A DNA stretch of 46,581 bases from an uncultured Alphaproteobacteria bacterium (GCA_947305255.1 CAMZDE010000003.1:1-46581); one strand, 5' to 3'; shown: positions 17,026 through 27,411, counted from the stretch's first letter. Notes: generated by a model from the sequence alone, not told the origin. Numbers and translations: made by a program.

Positions 17026-18336
17026 ATGTTTAATTCAAAACCGCACATATCGCGATTTTTTCGGCGTATCCCAATAATTATTGGGGCGGTATTTTTTGCG
17101 TGCGGTTTATTCATGGAACCGGCACATGCAAATATACTGGACGCATATAATCTGGCACCGTTTGTTCCTTTGGTCCTTGAATCAATGATGAACATCGCAA
17201 CATCGCTATATAAATATTTCGTTGGCAACGGAACAGGATTAATCTATATCTTGATTTATGCGTTTTTGGGTTTTTATATCGGATTGTATCTTGTAAAATT
17301 ATATTTACCAAAAGATTGGCTTTCTTTTCTAGGTTTTTCAGATGGCGGTGAAATGTGGGGCGGAAAACTGACCGGATGGTCTGTGGCTGAAAATGTGACG
17401 AAACCGTGCATTCGTGCCATTGTTGCGATTGTTGTGTTGTTACAAATCAAACCTATATACGTGACCAATTGGTTGGTTAATCCTTTTCTGGAATTTGGTT
17501 CCATATACACAGAGAGCATTTTAAAAACAATAAACCATTCAACTTTTGATGCCGCAGATGCACCGGCATGTCCTGCATCTATCGAAGAACAGGGTTGGAT
17601 TTCCAAACGCAGTTGTGATTTTTTGGTTCAACCTGTGTATATCATTTCAAAAGAAAACAATCGCATCATAAAATATGGCTTAGATTTTTTAAGAAGCGGT
17701 CTGGCCGGTTTGATGACTCTGATTCCGCACGGCGGCGAAAGCATATTAAATATTATCACGGGTATAATGCTGCTTAGTGCGTTTATATCTGCGAATTTAT
17801 TTATGGCGCTGCTTATCATTCAGGCGATATTTGATTTTTGTTTATCACTGATTATGTATCCGTTCAATGTGTTGGTATGGGTGGCAAAAAAATCAGACAA
17901 ATGGATTGATGTATTGCCAGCGTTCAGTCAAATCATAGACGCACTGAAAAAATTGGTTATTACCATGATTGCATGTGCATTTATATTGTGCATAAACATC
18001 GCATTGGTACGTGCATTGTTTAATTGGTCATCATCTGTATTTGTTGTTGCCGCCGGTGGCGTTGCGTCTTCTAATGTTCCTGCGATTACAAATACGGCTA
18101 TGAATTTTGGGCAACATTCTATTTTGTGGATATCGTCATTATTAACGTTCTTTTTGATGCAAAACATTTTCAAAAAGACACGCGAAAGATTAGATTTATA
18201 CACCAAAGGAACATCGCGTAATCTTTACAACAATGTGACAGGGGACGCGAAAGTAATATGGGGCAAAGCAAAATCGGCCCCAAGCACAATAAAAAACATT
18301 TGGCAGGCAGGCAAAAAGATAGCAGGAAAGAAATAA
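17026..18336 (+). CDS. VirB6/TrbL-like polytopic membrane protein 2
   Basis: 436 residues: signal-like N-terminus (RFFRRIPIIIGAVFFACGLF, then AHA), a membrane pair, a large periplasmic-type loop with Cys at about 185 and 199 (DAPACPASIEEQGWISKRSC), and four to five further spans. The tail is basic (KKTRERLDLYTKG, ending KIAGKK). First gene of a four-gene operon with very short junctions (6 bases, 4-base overlap, 1 base). Repeated copies of VirB6-like proteins are known in Rickettsiales, which encode several rvhB6 genes in tandem. I infer a comparable channel role, but no VirB4, VirB8-11 or coupling protein is seen nearby. Confidence 0.6.
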   Translation: MFNSKPHISRFFRRIPIIIGAVFFACGLFMEPAHANILDAYNLAPFVPLVLESMMNIATSLYKYFVGNGTGLIYILIYAFLGFYIGLYLVKLYLPKDWLSFLGFSDGGEMWGGKLTGWSVAENVTKPCIRAIVAIVVLLQIKPIYVTNWLVNPFLEFGSIYTESILKTINHSTFDAADAPACPASIEEQGWISKRSCDFLVQPVYIISKENNRIIKYGLDFLRSGLAGLMTLIPHGGESILNIITGIMLLSAFISANLFMALLIIQAIFDFCLSLIMYPFNVLVWVAKKSDKWIDVLPAFSQIIDALKKLVITMIACAFILCINIALVRALFNWSSSVFVVAAGGVASSNVPAITNTAMNFGQHSILWISSLLTFFLMQNIFKKTRERLDLYTKGTSRNLYNNVTGDAKVIWGKAKSAPSTIKNIWQAGKKIAGKK

Positions 18337-18342
18337 AACATT

Positions 18343-19530
18343 ATGCAAGATATAGGCAATTTATTTGTTGGAAATGTTGTTCAATGCTGGGCATGTGGCG
18401 TGTTCGACAATCTGTTTTCTATTGTGTCGAACGCCGGCGCAGCAATGTATCAAAAATTGACTGTTTTTGGCATTCTTATCTTTTGCGTGTTATTTACATT
18501 CTATGTTATCAATGTCGTATGGCAAAATTTAAAAGCCCCGAAAACAGATGCGTTGTTCACAAAATCTATTAAACCTGTTTTAATAAAATCTTTGGTTGCA
18601 TTATCATTATTGGGGTTGGGGTTAACGGTTCCAAAACTTATTTCAAAGATAACATTCGAACCTGTTGCGTTAGTGACATTGGGTTTTTCACAAAGCATGT
18701 TGCCACCTGATTATGTTGTTGCCACAGATTACACACCAATTCAATTAGACAATAATGGATTTTTTACCCCGCAATTGCGTGACACTGTTTTACAACTGAT
18801 TCAAACCAGTATTACTAATTTCCAAGTTTATATAAAAATGGGAATCGGGATTATTGATGCTTCGTTTTCTATATCAGATTTATTATGGATTGGGTCACTT
18901 ATAAAACATATAATTGTATGTTTTATCGGATTGTTGTTGACGTATAATTTTGTCCGATTATTTATTAAATATTCTTTCTGTTTTATGGATATAATTTTAG
19001 CAATGGCATTGTTCGCATTCTTTTTCCCATTGTCATTGGTTTTCTTTATATTCAAAGGCGCATCTAATTTACCGGGCTGGATGAAAAGTTTAGGCGGGGA
19101 TTTAGGTTCTGGCCAAATAAAAAATCTGATAAATGCAATTGTGTCTGTGGCATCAACTATTTTAACATATACTATCATAATGATGATTATCAGCGGATTT
19201 TTGAAATCAAATGGAATGGACCTAAATTCAATGAACGCATCATACGAATCACTGTTCGATTTTGATTTAGAAAATTCAAATGCAATGCAAATTACTTTTG
19301 CGGGTGCTATTGTTTTGGTTTATGTGATACGATATATTGCAGATCAAATTCCCGAAATTACAAAAAAGATTTTGTCTGTATTTAATCTGTCACAAAACGA
19401 TTCGTTATCCAAAGAAGCAGGCGAAAACATGTTAAAATTGACATCGTTGATTGCAGATAATGCGAAAAAATTGGCAACAGCCGTGATAAATCCTGATTCT
19501 GTTAAAACATCGGAAGAAAAGAAAAAATGA
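18343..19530 (+). CDS. VirB6/TrbL-like polytopic membrane protein 3
   Basis: 395 residues without a cleavable signal: MQDIGNLFVGNVVQCWACGVFDNLF places the CxxC block near the N-terminus (residues 15-18), and it aligns with the CxxC block of genes 1 and 4. At least six hydrophobic segments follow, including LLTYNFVRLFIKYSFCFMDI and a helix-breaking FFFPLSLVFF. The tail is soluble and Lys-rich, ending SEEKKK. The stop overlaps the next gene's start (ATGA), showing tight translational coupling. Probably an inner-membrane channel component. Confidence 0.6.
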   Translation: MQDIGNLFVGNVVQCWACGVFDNLFSIVSNAGAAMYQKLTVFGILIFCVLFTFYVINVVWQNLKAPKTDALFTKSIKPVLIKSLVALSLLGLGLTVPKLISKITFEPVALVTLGFSQSMLPPDYVVATDYTPIQLDNNGFFTPQLRDTVLQLIQTSITNFQVYIKMGIGIIDASFSISDLLWIGSLIKHIIVCFIGLLLTYNFVRLFIKYSFCFMDIILAMALFAFFFPLSLVFFIFKGASNLPGWMKSLGGDLGSGQIKNLINAIVSVASTILTYTIIMMIISGFLKSNGMDLNSMNASYESLFDFDLENSNAMQITFAGAIVLVYVIRYIADQIPEITKKILSVFNLSQNDSLSKEAGENMLKLTSLIADNAKKLATAVINPDSVKTSEEKKK

Positions 19531-20963
19531 TAAAAAAATGGTTGATTGAAAAAGGTTTCAAAATCGTTATAGGCGCAATTATATTGGGCGTCGGGATTTG
19601 GTATTTGTCGTCGTCAATTGGTGGCGCGTCGTTATCGTACACCAGCGTTGATAATTTTATGCATCAAATAGAATCTACACGTCCGATTGAAACAGGTGTC
19701 CCAGGGTGTTTCTTATGTGGATATATCGCCGATTTGTTTGCAGTTTTAGGGCGCACCACAGAAATGTTTTGGCAAGGAATTGTTCATACGTTATGGATAT
19801 TGATGGCGGTTGGGTTTGGAATTTTCATAATATTTCATACTGTGCAATTCTTTCGCGAAAACGCGACCAGCAAAGATATCACTGATTTAACAAAAAACAC
19901 ACCTAAATTAAATTTCAAAAAATGGTTCGACAAGATATGGAAAAATGGCGTCCGTATTTTAATTGCAGGTGCATTGATTGGCGCATTAAACTGGTCGGGG
20001 ACTGGGGCGTTACGAACAACAACTAATTTAACAGTGACACCGGTTATGTATATCGGTTCTATGTTATCAATGGCGGCAACTGGCGTTGTCAGCGGCGGTA
20101 AATGTGATATGGCGACAACTGCGCAATCAGACGAAGATATTTTGAATCCTGTATTAAAACCATTTATGTGTGTGATTGGGAATTTGAATACTGTGATGTT
20201 GGCGGGCGCTGGCGGCGGGTTTGCTTTAATGAATTATGCATGGATGGACATGGGCGGTGGTGTTTTCACGTGGATTGCCGGTTTATCATTGGTAATAATG
20301 TTTTTAATCATCGGATTTAATTTGTTATTCGAAGTTTTAAGCGTGATTTTCAAATTAATATTCATAATTATATTTATGCCGCTTTTGTTGGCCGCGGCCG
20401 CATTTGAACAAATCTGGAAACTGGCCAAAGGATTATTAAATTCTGCGATATCTATGTTGATAAATTCCGCGGTCAGCATAATTAAAATCAGTCTGAAAAT
20501 TTGTATTATATATGCGATTGTATATTTTTCAGCAACCGAATATGGATTCACAACTATTTTACCACCACTGTTGAATAATGCCCAAAACGAAACATTATCA
20601 GGACAATCTGCGGCCGTGTATGATGTATTTTCTTATTGCGAACACGCGTCCATTATCGACGGTAACATAGATAAAGCGACATTCAAAAACTGTTTCGATA
20701 ATAAACGCGCAGTGGTTGAAGCAAAATATCCACACGCATTTGATTTTATGGACGACGGATTTAATTTCTTGCTGTTTATGATTGGTGTTGCGCTGTTGTA
20801 TTTTTGGATTATATCACCACAAATTGATAAACTATTGACGCCGGTTGGCAAAGAAAAATTCGATTATGGTCAATGGCTGAAAGATTTTGGTAAAACAACC
20901 GTGAATGCGCCGTATAATATATATGCCAAGGTCAAAGAGACAATCGACAAAGGGAAAAAATAA
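19527..20963 (+). CDS. VirB6/TrbL-like polytopic membrane protein 4
   Basis: 478 residues, the longest of the five. An N-terminal anchor (FKIVIGAIILGVGIWYLSSS) and a short periplasmic section with VPGCFLCGYIADLFAVLG (CxxC near residue 60) are followed by about seven spans. One loop contains Cys at about 195 and 215, another loop near 370-395 contains EYCEHASII and FKNCFDN, so paired cysteines on the outer face are likely disulphide-linked. Cytoplasmic C-terminus ends KETIDKGKK. It overlaps gene 3 by 4 bases. Confidence 0.6.
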   Translation: MIKKWLIEKGFKIVIGAIILGVGIWYLSSSIGGASLSYTSVDNFMHQIESTRPIETGVPGCFLCGYIADLFAVLGRTTEMFWQGIVHTLWILMAVGFGIFIIFHTVQFFRENATSKDITDLTKNTPKLNFKKWFDKIWKNGVRILIAGALIGALNWSGTGALRTTTNLTVTPVMYIGSMLSMAATGVVSGGKCDMATTAQSDEDILNPVLKPFMCVIGNLNTVMLAGAGGGFALMNYAWMDMGGGVFTWIAGLSLVIMFLIIGFNLLFEVLSVIFKLIFIIIFMPLLLAAAAFEQIWKLAKGLLNSAISMLINSAVSIIKISLKICIIYAIVYFSATEYGFTTILPPLLNNAQNETLSGQSAAVYDVFSYCEHASIIDGNIDKATFKNCFDNKRAVVEAKYPHAFDFMDDGFNFLLFMIGVALLYFWIISPQIDKLLTPVGKEKFDYGQWLKDFGKTTVNAPYNIYAKVKETIDKGKK

Positions 20964-20964
20964 A

Positions 20965-22254
20965 ATGCAAATAATAAAAAAACTTAAATCTTTATTGATT
21001 AGCGTTTTATGCGTCGTTTGCATTTGCGGTGCAACCTATGCCGCAGGTAACGAACCGTTGGGCGATGTCGGCGAATATGGTGCATGGATTAACCAAGATA
21101 ATATGGAAAAATTTTCAGAATCTCTGTCTTCTGATGTCACGCAATTTCAAAACAAGTTTGAAACAGATATCAAATCACCAACCTTTGTCCCAATCGAAGT
21201 TAAAATCGGTCTGGCGTTGATGAAGGCACTTTATGATATAAACGGCATATTACAGATTTCACTTGTTCCTTTTGCAATAATATTTTTATTTGTTATGTAT
21301 GCGCTTTGGATTGGATTAGAGGCATACAAATTAATTCGTGATTCAGGTAATTATAAAAAAACATTATACGATATATTCAAAACAGGCATCATTATCGCCG
21401 TATGGATGATGATTTTGGATTATGGGCCGGCAAAGATATTCGCTATGATAATCGGGCCAATTATGTCAATCGGAACATATCTGTCTGATTTTATTTTGAA
21501 CACTACGGGCCAGATGTATAATGTCGATATTCCTGATACGTGTGCGGTTATACATCAATATGTTGACGCACACAATACTGGCAAATTATTAATAGATGCA
21601 AATGCGGCTGCAAACATTATGTGTCTGCCGGGGCGCATATCGACATATTTTTATCATGCCACCGCCACAGGCTTTCAATGGATGCTGTACGGATTCACAC
21701 ATAGCATTACTGCGATATTTATTGGCGCAGTATCAATATTCGTATTTATAAAATGTATTTTCAAATATGCGTTTATGACATTGGGTGTTGTGACAGATTT
21801 ATTTTTGAAACTTTTGATGTTACCGTTCACTGCCATTTCAGAATCGTTGCCAAAAACATCTGAAAGCAATTATGCAGGCCAACTGTTCACTGGTTTATCA
21901 AAAATATTTAATAGTGCGAATTTCAAATTGTCTGATGTGATTGCTGCGTTTATAAATGCGACAATATATTTTGTCAGTTTATCAATTATTATTTCGATAT
22001 GCGCGGTATTATTGTCAAATATTATCGCATTAAACGGCGACCATACATATTCTGTGGCCGCATCTATGACCGCGTTATTAACAGGTTGTTTGGTGTTATA
22101 TTTGGCAAACAAAGCCGACGAATATTCAAAGAAAATTGGCGGCAAGATTGATAATTCTTTTGGAACCAAATTACAAAGCGATGCAAAAACATTATTGGGT
22201 GACGCTAAAAAAATTGGTGGAATGTTTTTCAAAGATTGGATTAAGAAAAAATAA
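20965..22254 (+). CDS. VirB6/TrbL-like polytopic membrane protein 5
   Basis: 429 residues starting one base after the stop of gene 4 (ATG 20965-20967; AGGG upstream). A cleavable signal (KKLKSLLISVLCVVCICGATYA) precedes a soluble region (25-75) and six or more spans. The C-terminus is basic and helical (DEYSKKIGGKIDNSFGTKL, ending WIKKK). Cys at about residues 189 and 215 lie in one outer loop. It ends the operon and converges with the helicase gene with only 3 bases between stops, so no separate terminator is seen. Confidence 0.6.
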   Translation: MQIIKKLKSLLISVLCVVCICGATYAAGNEPLGDVGEYGAWINQDNMEKFSESLSSDVTQFQNKFETDIKSPTFVPIEVKIGLALMKALYDINGILQISLVPFAIIFLFVMYALWIGLEAYKLIRDSGNYKKTLYDIFKTGIIIAVWMMILDYGPAKIFAMIIGPIMSIGTYLSDFILNTTGQMYNVDIPDTCAVIHQYVDAHNTGKLLIDANAAANIMCLPGRISTYFYHATATGFQWMLYGFTHSITAIFIGAVSIFVFIKCIFKYAFMTLGVVTDLFLKLLMLPFTAISESLPKTSESNYAGQLFTGLSKIFNSANFKLSDVIAAFINATIYFVSLSIIISICAVLLSNIIALNGDHTYSVAASMTALLTGCLVLYLANKADEYSKKIGGKIDNSFGTKLQSDAKTLLGDAKKIGGMFFKDWIKKK

Positions 22255-22257
22255 TTT

Positions 22258-24360
22258 TTATATAAACTTAACAAAATTTCGCGCGACGTTTTTTATACCC
22301 TTGGTCTTAAAAGCAATTGTTAAGATATCGCCATCTTCAGCAATTACAACACCCGACCCCATTTCGTTATGCAAAACCATTTTTCCCACAGCTGATGATT
22401 TAATCGTCGTATTTTTGCGACGCGAATGACGTGGTGCAGGTTCGTCGTGTACGGTGTGTTTTTCCCCGTTTACATTTACAAAACGTTCATCTATTTCACC
22501 AATAAAACGCGATGGCGATTGATAAAGACGCTGTCCAAACATAGACCGCACCATCGCGTTCGTTATAATCACACGCACACGCGCACGCGTTATCGCGACA
22601 TATGCCAATCTGCGTTCTTCTTCTAAATCGCCTTCTTGGGTGGATTTTTCATTTGGGAAAATACCCTCTTCCCATGCAGGCAAAAATACAGTATTAAATT
22701 CTAGACCTTTGGCGGCATGAATTGTCATTATTGAAACAACATTTTTATCTTCGATTTCATTATCATTGTCGTCCGTCATCATCAATGCAGCATGCTCTAA
22801 AAATTCTGGCAACGAATCATATTTTGCAACAACCGACGAAATCAGTTCACGAATGTGTTCTATACGTTCGTTCGCATCAACATCTTTGGATTGACGCCAC
22901 ATATTTATATAGCCCGAATTTTCCAACAATTGTTGCACCGCATCTTTTGGGGCCATATTCTGCCAATCAAAATCAAACGCATGCAAAAATTCATCTGCCT
23001 TGGCCCGTTGAGAATTTGACAGTTTTGCATTTTTTAATCCGTCCATTAAATTCGTCCCGCTATCACGCAGTTTCGCAATCGCCGCATCACCAAAACCACG
23101 CCGCGGTTTAGAAATAATTCTTTCGAAAGATAAATTATCAAACGGATATACCAACAAACGCACATACGCAATTGCATCGCGTATTTCCATTCTGTCATAA
23201 AATTTTGTTGCACCGACCAATTTATACGGAATCTGTTTAGACGAAAATTCTTCTTCGAATGTTCGCGACAAAGACCCCGCGCGAATCAATATCGCAAATT
23301 CAGAATAATTATTCGCGTTATTTTTCATGATGATATCGGCAATAAAGCGCGCTTCGTCCCAATCAGACGCCACAGTGAACACATATAAGCATTCGCCCAT
23401 ATCAACATTCGGTGCCGTTCGTAAATCTTTGCCTAATCGGCCTGTATTATTTTTTATCAACGAATTTGCGGCACCCAGAATATTCCCAGTACTGCGATAA
23501 TTTGTTTCCAGGCGAATTATTTTTGCATTTGGATAATTTTTTTCAAATTCTAAAATATTTTTTATTTCGGCGCCACGCCATGAATATATAGATTGATCAT
23601 CATCGCCGACACAACAAATATTCGGATTATCAACCCCAGCTGTTAACATTTTCAGCAATGCCATTTGCGCCGCATTTGTATCTTGGAATTCATCGACCAG
23701 AATATATTTGAATTGCCGCTGGTATTTATTCAAAACATCAGGGCTGGATTCAAACAATCGCAACACGTATAAAATAATATCACCAAAATCAATCGCATTT
23801 GCACGCACCAATTCATTATTATATTCGACCAAAATTTTACGTGTATTTTCCCCCAGCGACATTTTATTAAAATCGGTGATTCCTTTGTCTTTAATCCCAG
23901 AAATTGTATCGACCCAATCTGATGGATTATATTCTTTGGTATCCAACCCCAGATTTGTTATCACGCGTTTAAGAACGGCCCGCTGTTCATCTTCGCCATA
24001 AATTAAAAAATCACGTGTTAATCCTGCGAACGCGCAATTAGACCGCAAAATACGCAAACAAATTGAATGAAACGTCCCCATCCATAAATCAGCACACAAA
24101 TGCGCGACATCTGAATATTGTGCGACACGAAAACGCATTTCGTTTGCGGCCTTGTTCGTGAAAGTCAAAGCCAATATCTGCCATGGGGTTGCCGAATTAG
24201 TATGCAATATATGCGCAATTCGCGATGTTAAAACGCGTGTTTTTCCGGTTCCTGCACCAGACAACACCAACAACGGCCCGTTTAATGTTGTGACCGCCAT
24301 TTTTTGTTCGTCGTTCAAATTATCCATATAATCCATAGTGTCTTTTTTCTGATTTTCCAT
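22258..24360 (-). CDS. uvrD: Superfamily 1 DNA helicase, UvrD/PcrA type
   Basis: 700 residues. A 3'-5' ATP-dependent helicase used in nucleotide-excision and mismatch repair and in removing RecA or RNA polymerase from DNA. Motifs in order: Walker A GAGTGKT (35-41), motif II VDEFQDTN, motif III GDDDQSIYSWRGAE, motif IV TNYRSTGNIL, motif V TIHAAKGLEF, and motif VI YVAITRAR. The end (GKMVLHNEMGSGVVIAEDGD) is the Tudor-like RNA-polymerase-binding domain typical of PcrA/UvrD, so Rep is less likely. A TATAAA box (24368-24373) lies 7 bases before the ATG, suggesting a leaderless mRNA; an internal start at MDYMDN is possible. Confidence 0.93.
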   Translation of the reverse strand: MENQKKDTMDYMDNLNDEQKMAVTTLNGPLLVLSGAGTGKTRVLTSRIAHILHTNSATPWQILALTFTNKAANEMRFRVAQYSDVAHLCADLWMGTFHSICLRILRSNCAFAGLTRDFLIYGEDEQRAVLKRVITNLGLDTKEYNPSDWVDTISGIKDKGITDFNKMSLGENTRKILVEYNNELVRANAIDFGDIILYVLRLFESSPDVLNKYQRQFKYILVDEFQDTNAAQMALLKMLTAGVDNPNICCVGDDDQSIYSWRGAEIKNILEFEKNYPNAKIIRLETNYRSTGNILGAANSLIKNNTGRLGKDLRTAPNVDMGECLYVFTVASDWDEARFIADIIMKNNANNYSEFAILIRAGSLSRTFEEEFSSKQIPYKLVGATKFYDRMEIRDAIAYVRLLVYPFDNLSFERIISKPRRGFGDAAIAKLRDSGTNLMDGLKNAKLSNSQRAKADEFLHAFDFDWQNMAPKDAVQQLLENSGYINMWRQSKDVDANERIEHIRELISSVVAKYDSLPEFLEHAALMMTDDNDNEIEDKNVVSIMTIHAAKGLEFNTVFLPAWEEGIFPNEKSTQEGDLEEERRLAYVAITRARVRVIITNAMVRSMFGQRLYQSPSRFIGEIDERFVNVNGEKHTVHDEPAPRHSRRKNTTIKSSAVGKMVLHNEMGSGVVIAEDGDILTIAFKTKGIKNVARNFVKFI

Positions 24361-24421
24361 ATTGTAATTTATAAAAGATTTCTATACAATCATTTTGTTA
24401 TCTCAAAAGGATTATTTTACT

Positions 24422-25102
24422 ATGGCCCGAATCATTTGTTTTGACATTGAAACCACAGGTTTTGAATATATGCGTGGTGACCGCTGTATTGAAATCGGCG
24501 CGGTCGAATTGATTGATGGGAAATTGACCGACAATACTTTCCACGAATATATAAACCCAGAGGGAAAAATCATTCCGCCTGAAACATATATGGTTCACAA
24601 AATTTCAAATGCTTTCTTGGAAGACAAACCGACCATGGCGGTTGTTGCACCAAAATTTTTGGAATTTGTTGGGGATTCGCAAATTGTCGCGCATAATGGA
24701 TTGGATTTCGACTTTCCGTTTATAAATTATGAATTGAACAAATTAAAATTAAAGCCGATTCCGCGTTCCCAGATGTTGGATTCTATCGTAATCGCACGTA
24801 ATCGCGTCTATGGCCCCAAGGCTTATACACTGGACGCATTGGCAAAATGGTTTGGCGTATCTTTGACGGCACGTGCAGATGCACACGGCGCGTTAATTGA
24901 CGCTGAAATTTTAGCGCACGTATATCTGGAACTTGAAAATACTGCGCCGGCGATGGACATAAATGAATTAATGGATAAACAGCACGATGCTTTCTTGAAA
25001 ACACCAAAGATTGGAAACGATTTTCCAAAGCGCACGTTTGAAATACCGGCCGACGAATTACAAACACATAATGAATTTATGGAAAAAATATTAAACGCTT
25101 AA
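24422..25102 (+). CDS. dnaQ: DNA polymerase III epsilon subunit (3'-5' proofreading exonuclease)
   Basis: 226 residues from the ATG at 24422 (AAAAGGA upstream). DEDD-family exonuclease: ExoI FDIETTG with D8 and E10, ExoII HNGLDFDFPFINYEL, and ExoIII HGALIDAEIL with the catalytic His and Asp. The C-terminal part (about 185-226) should contact the polymerase alpha subunit. Divergent from uvrD with overlapping promoter sequence between them. Confidence 0.95.
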   Translation: MARIICFDIETTGFEYMRGDRCIEIGAVELIDGKLTDNTFHEYINPEGKIIPPETYMVHKISNAFLEDKPTMAVVAPKFLEFVGDSQIVAHNGLDFDFPFINYELNKLKLKPIPRSQMLDSIVIARNRVYGPKAYTLDALAKWFGVSLTARADAHGALIDAEILAHVYLELENTAPAMDINELMDKQHDAFLKTPKIGNDFPKRTFEIPADELQTHNEFMEKILNA

Positions 25103-25112
25103 ATGAAATTTT

Positions 25113-27293
25113 TTAATTATGGCCGCCCGTGGCACAGCCTGAATTTTCCATAGAATTTGCGGTTCCACCATTTGCAACGTATCCTGAATCACATTCAGAA
25201 CACGCACCCAACGTGTTACGATATTCGTTTGTCGCACATGATGCCAAACACGCACCGCCCCACACAGTATAACCTTCATTACATCTGCAACGCGTGTTAA
25301 CGTACCCACCAATAGTTCTGTTCGGTGACACAACCTGTTCGCCCAGCGCGATAAAACTGGAATTGCTGGGGCATAATAACGATTGATAGAACAATTCAGA
25401 AACGCCCATAATCAAATCTGTTGGGCCGCCGGCCAAAACAGTTTCATCATATGCAAACACCGCATAACCGCATGTCAACGCAACATTATAGCAGGCCCCC
25501 GTCATAACATTATAAATACTGTTCACGTTTGCAGCCGTTGTATAAGAATTTATCTGGGTCACCTGTTGATTATAACAATCAGAAACATCCGCCAAACAAC
25601 TGGACGCATAATCAGAAATCAATTTTGCCTGTGCCGCCTTGATATTTACCATCGCGCGTTGAACATAATTCACAATAACATCATTATATGGTTTATATGT
25701 CGCCGTTTTGCCGTTTAAATTATATGTAAAATCTTGGCATTTATCCAACACAGGGCGACACAATCCGCCGTCTTTGACCGATTGACCGGTTCCAATTTTA
25801 GTCATCAAATAATTCACAATGCACGCGCCATCGCCTTTCTTGCAATCCGTATCAGTCATTGCAGTTTGAATAAATCCTGCATCTATCTTGGAATTATCAT
25901 ATTCTTCCATAAATGCCATGATTTGCGATATGTCATTACCTAAAACAACATTACCGTTTTCATCAATATATCTTTTCGTTGGATCCAGACATTTCAAATA
26001 GCCTTCGCCACAAACCATATCGTCCAACATACAATTTTCCAGCGCACCAATACACCCACGTGCATCATATTGATTCTTGTTTTGCAGAACCGACAAACGA
26101 CCCTTTTGCAGCATTAAATTTGCACTGCGGACATTTGATATCAATTTTTGGTTCAAATTAGTCAGACCTTGTTCATACGCGGCACAATCTTTGGAAATTG
26201 CCAAATCATAGTTCCCAGAAATCTGAGATTCTGTGGCACCGGCATCTTTGCATTGATTCAATACAGTTTTGCAACGTTTGGTTGCTTCCTTGTACAAATC
26301 CCTGCCACGTTTTGAAGATATATCATTCGAAGATGTAAATAATTCCAATCCGAACATCTCAGACGAATCTGATGAAAAATCCAAATCCATATCCAACAAA
26401 GAATTATTTTCAGACAAATACGACATAGATTTTGACGATGTCGGATCTTTAATCATATCGGCAATATCGTCCAACATAGAACGTGTTTGCGAAGTATCTT
26501 TGTTTTTTGATAATTCTAATTCCGCCTCTGTCGCGTTCATAATCGCGCGGATTTCATCGGCCGACAACCCCAGATATCTGATATTTTGGGCAACATCATT
26601 TAATTCAGCGTTTGCATCTTCGACCGCCTGTTGCACTTTGGCATATTTGGCCAGATTTTCTGAACATGAACAACGTTTTTGATTTGCATCAACCACCATA
26701 CAGAATTGATCCATGCAATCATTGTATTGCTGTTGACAAGTGCTATTTAAATCCGCAGTCTTTTCCAGCACGTCTTTGGCGGCCGCAATAGATTCCGCAG
26801 TTGGTGTAATCTGTTTTTTTGTTCCCAATGTCAATACGCGTTCTTGGATATTGCGTGTATCCGTATCAGATTCAACCGATTGACGCGTGTGTTCGGCGGT
26901 ATCAGTATTTTCAGAACGCGGCATAATTCTGGCACGATGAACAACAACACCATTATTCGTTGAATCAGTCCGCATTCCGCGCGTCACAACATTTGCATTT
27001 GATTCAGATGCCGAACGCGTAGCATTTTTTTGCGCCCCACGTGCCACAACATTTGTATTCTGTGAACCCGCACGCGATATAATATTCCCAGATTTTTGCT
27101 TATTCGCATCAGATGTTGAACGTGGTGTATTACGTGTGGCCACGCCACCGTCACGTGTCGCGCGATTTTTTGAAACAACAGTTTCAACATCACTTTTGTT
27201 TTTTGTCTGATTTGTGCGTGTCACAGACGTTGCCGCGAAAGAATCGGCGGCAAACAACACGGCCATAAAAAGACATAACGAAAATTTTCTCAT
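25113..27293 (-). CDS. Large Cys-rich exported protein 1 (unknown function)
   Basis: 726 residues from the ATG at 27291-27293, which gives a clear signal peptide (MRKFSLCLFMAVLFAADSFA). Next is an Arg/Ser/Thr-rich low-complexity stretch of about 150 residues with repeated V-V-x-R units (NVVARG, NVVTRG, GVVVHRAR). Then comes a Cys block, CQQQYNDCMDQFC...RCSC, a helical section, many spaced Cys through the middle, and an EGF-like tail (TRCRCNEGYTVWGGACLASC..CSEC). The CMDxxC...RCSC block also occurs in the protein at 32730-34880. Likely periplasmic or surface, with many disulphides. No family recognised. An extended -10 (TGATATAAT) ends 13 bases before the ATG. Confidence 0.6.
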   Translation of the reverse strand: MRKFSLCLFMAVLFAADSFAATSVTRTNQTKNKSDVETVVSKNRATRDGGVATRNTPRSTSDANKQKSGNIISRAGSQNTNVVARGAQKNATRSASESNANVVTRGMRTDSTNNGVVVHRARIMPRSENTDTAEHTRQSVESDTDTRNIQERVLTLGTKKQITPTAESIAAAKDVLEKTADLNSTCQQQYNDCMDQFCMVVDANQKRCSCSENLAKYAKVQQAVEDANAELNDVAQNIRYLGLSADEIRAIMNATEAELELSKNKDTSQTRSMLDDIADMIKDPTSSKSMSYLSENNSLLDMDLDFSSDSSEMFGLELFTSSNDISSKRGRDLYKEATKRCKTVLNQCKDAGATESQISGNYDLAISKDCAAYEQGLTNLNQKLISNVRSANLMLQKGRLSVLQNKNQYDARGCIGALENCMLDDMVCGEGYLKCLDPTKRYIDENGNVVLGNDISQIMAFMEEYDNSKIDAGFIQTAMTDTDCKKGDGACIVNYLMTKIGTGQSVKDGGLCRPVLDKCQDFTYNLNGKTATYKPYNDVIVNYVQRAMVNIKAAQAKLISDYASSCLADVSDCYNQQVTQINSYTTAANVNSIYNVMTGACYNVALTCGYAVFAYDETVLAGGPTDLIMGVSELFYQSLLCPSNSSFIALGEQVVSPNRTIGGYVNTRCRCNEGYTVWGGACLASCATNEYRNTLGACSECDSGYVANGGTANSMENSGCATGGHN

Positions 27294-27306
27294 CTCTTTT
27301 GAAATA

Positions 27307-27315
27307 ATTATATCA
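27307..27315 (-). promoter_or_regulatory. Extended -10 promoter of the Cys-rich protein 1 gene
   Basis: TGATATAAT on the minus strand; the transcript should start near 27300, leaving a leader of about 7 bases (AAAGAG) before the ATG. Confidence 0.5.
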
Positions 27316-27359
27316 TAAAAAACATACAAAACAAAGAATATTTAGACAATAAATAAATC

Positions 27360-27374
27360 CCCGCCAATGGCGGG
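27360..27374 (-). terminator. Intrinsic terminator after secreted family copy 3
   Basis: CCCGCC-AAT-GGCGGG (minus strand CCCGCCATTGGCGGG) followed by GATTTATTT. Confidence 0.7.
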
Positions 27375-27411
27375 AATTTATTATCGCACCCACGCAACCA
27401 ATGTGAACGAA

